Source: an uncultured Solobacterium sp. (GTDB taxonomy: Bacteria; Bacillota_I; Bacilli_A; Erysipelotrichales; Erysipelotrichaceae). Taken from it: DNA of 15,787 nt. The stretch covers positions 1 through 15,787 of the forward strand of contig CAJOLG010000021.1 of NCBI GenBank assembly GCA_905235315.1. The letters run 5' to 3'. The notes under the pieces were generated by a model. It was not told where the DNA came from. It saw only the letters and a program-made list of their open reading frames with translations, and did no database searches. The position numbers and the translations under genes are program-made. Shown piece after piece: positions 14,816 to 15,787 of the stretch. Positions within the stretch are counted from its first letter, which is position 1, and every line of letters starts with the position of its first letter.

Positions 14816-14846
14816 TACCCGCAGTATGAAGTATAAAGAGGCGGTA

Positions 14847-15787
14847 ATGGAGAATATCAAGAATCTGGTGATCGTAGAGTCACCTTCAAAATCCAATACA
14901 ATTCAGAAGTATCTTGGCAGCGACTATAAAGTTGTGCCGTCTGTCGGACACATCCGCGACCTTTCCACGCACGGAAAAGGCGGCCTCGGAGTTGATGTGG
15001 ACAACGACTTCAAGCCGGACTATGTCATTTCCAAGGATAAAGACAAGACGGTCGCAGAACTGAAACGGCTCGCAAAAAAGGCAGACCATGTGTACCTCGC
15101 AACCGACCCGGACCGGGAAGGTGAAGCGATCTCTTGGCATCTGGCACAGGAACTCGGACTGCCCGAGACAGAAAAGAACCGCGTTACGTTTCATGAAATC
15201 ACCCACGATGCGGTGCTTGAGGCATTCAAGAATCCGCGTGAGATTGATATGGAGCTTGTACACTCCCAGGAAACGCGCCGTATCCTGGACCGCATCATCG
15301 GGTTCAAACTGTCAGGCCTGCTCCGCAGTAAGATCCGGTCCAAGTCGGCTGGACGCGTGCAGTCCGCTGCACTCAAGATGATCGTCGACCGGGAACGGGA
15401 AATCGAAGCGTTCCAGGTAACGGAATACTGGACAATCGAAGCACAGTTTGAAAAAGACGGCGTCCGGTTCAATGCGTCGCTCTCAAAAATTGACGGCGAA
15501 AAGGCAGAACTCAAAACCGAAGAGGAAGCGGCGAAGATCGTGGAGGCCTGCGGCGGACCGTTTGAAGTCACCGCAATCAAAGAGACCGCAAAGTCCACAA
15601 AGCCGTTCAAGCCGTTTATCACATCGACGCTCCAGCAGGAGGCTTCGACCAAGCTGGGCTTCCCGGCAAAGAAGACCATGAGCGTTGCCCAGAAGCTGTA
15701 CGAAGGCATCGATGTCGGAAAAGGCGAAGAAGGTCTCATCACCTATATGCGTACCGACAGCCCGCGGCTTTCGGATGTTTACACCAA
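14847..15787 (+). CDS. topA: DNA topoisomerase I, N-terminal part (3' end outside window)
   Basis: Type IA topoisomerase relaxes negative supercoils through a tyrosine-linked single-strand break. The first 313 residues are present, of about 690-700 in the family. The Toprim domain opens with LVIVESPSKSNTIQKYLG (7-24, Glu11) and has LATDPDREGEAI (84-95, metal-binding Asp87, Asp89 and Glu91). SAGRVQSAAL (167-176) is the DNA-gate region, and GLITYMRTDS (296-305) carries the catalytic Tyr300. Start: AAGAGG at 14836-14841 is 5 nt before ATG 14847; an in-frame ATG seven codons upstream (14826) has no ribosome site. The frame stays open to the window edge. Following dprA directly is a standard Bacillota order. 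Confidence 0.97.
   Translation, partial: MENIKNLVIVESPSKSNTIQKYLGSDYKVVPSVGHIRDLSTHGKGGLGVDVDNDFKPDYVISKDKDKTVAELKRLAKKADHVYLATDPDREGEAISWHLAQELGLPETEKNRVTFHEITHDAVLEAFKNPREIDMELVHSQETRRILDRIIGFKLSGLLRSKIRSKSAGRVQSAALKMIVDREREIEAFQVTEYWTIEAQFEKDGVRFNASLSKIDGEKAELKTEEEAAKIVEACGGPFEVTAIKETAKSTKPFKPFITSTLQQEASTKLGFPAKKTMSVAQKLYEGIDVGKGEEGLITYMRTDSPRLSDVYT

Noticed and set aside
14826..14849. ATG 14826 as the topA start.
   Set aside because: In frame but without a ribosome binding site; AAGAGG is correctly spaced for ATG 14847, and the Toprim domain needs no extra residues.
1..15787. Mobile elements, CRISPR arrays, tRNA or rRNA genes, frameshifted genes.
   Set aside because: No transposase or integrase frame, no regularly spaced repeats, no cloverleaf-like sequence in the short intergenic gaps, and all recognised genes are intact apart from the two cut by the window edges.

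Overview
The window looks like a chromosomal segment of a low-to-mid GC Bacillota (Firmicute). The evidence is the housekeeping order lepB-rbgA-rnhB-dprA-topA, AGGAGG-type ribosome binding sites, sigma-A-like -10 boxes, and short 8-bp stem terminators followed by T5. Base composition is close to balanced and slightly GC-rich by eye. A gut or oral Erysipelotrichia-type organism would fit, but that is inference; a 16S or marker-gene search is needed to place it.

Left two thirds (1-11035): a cell-surface polysaccharide locus. A first operon, whose 5' end lies outside the window, carries the C-terminal two thirds of rmlB (dTDP-glucose 4,6-dehydratase), glf (UDP-galactopyranose mutase) and a GT10 fucosyltransferase-type enzyme. 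These have 4-bp overlaps and end at an intrinsic terminator (2867-2892). A second promoter drives an MBOAT O-acyltransferase and a membrane-anchored SGNH partner with an unusual C-terminal extension, together a probable O-acylation module for the exported glycan. A lone minus-strand gene for a GT-C-like multi-spanning membrane protein converges on the SGNH gene with only 2 nt between stop codons. It is divergent from a plus-strand operon of a Wzx-type flippase and two GT2 glycosyltransferases. The two divergent promoters carry the same 8-mer at the same distance from their -10 boxes.

Middle (11036-11888): a small secreted protein with a DUF4352-like look, with its own extended -10 promoter and a clean terminator.

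Right third (11872-15787): conserved housekeeping genes. lepB-rbgA-rnhB (signal peptidase I, 50S ribosome assembly GTPase, RNase HII) overlap each other and end at a GAAA-loop terminator. Then come dprA (DNA processing protein) and the first 313 codons of topA (topoisomerase I), each with a candidate promoter.

Working together: RmlB and Glf supply activated sugars (a dTDP-deoxysugar and UDP-Galf), the GT10 and GT2 enzymes assemble the repeat unit, the flippase exports it, the GT-C-like protein may act on the outer face (transfer or polymerisation), and MBOAT/SGNH acylates it. No transposon, CRISPR array, tRNA or rRNA gene was seen, and no gene-free stretch exceeds 300 bp. The most notable non-genic signals are the mirrored divergent promoter region, several starts that sit within about 0-11 nt of the predicted transcription start, and an inverted repeat flanking the -10 box of topA.
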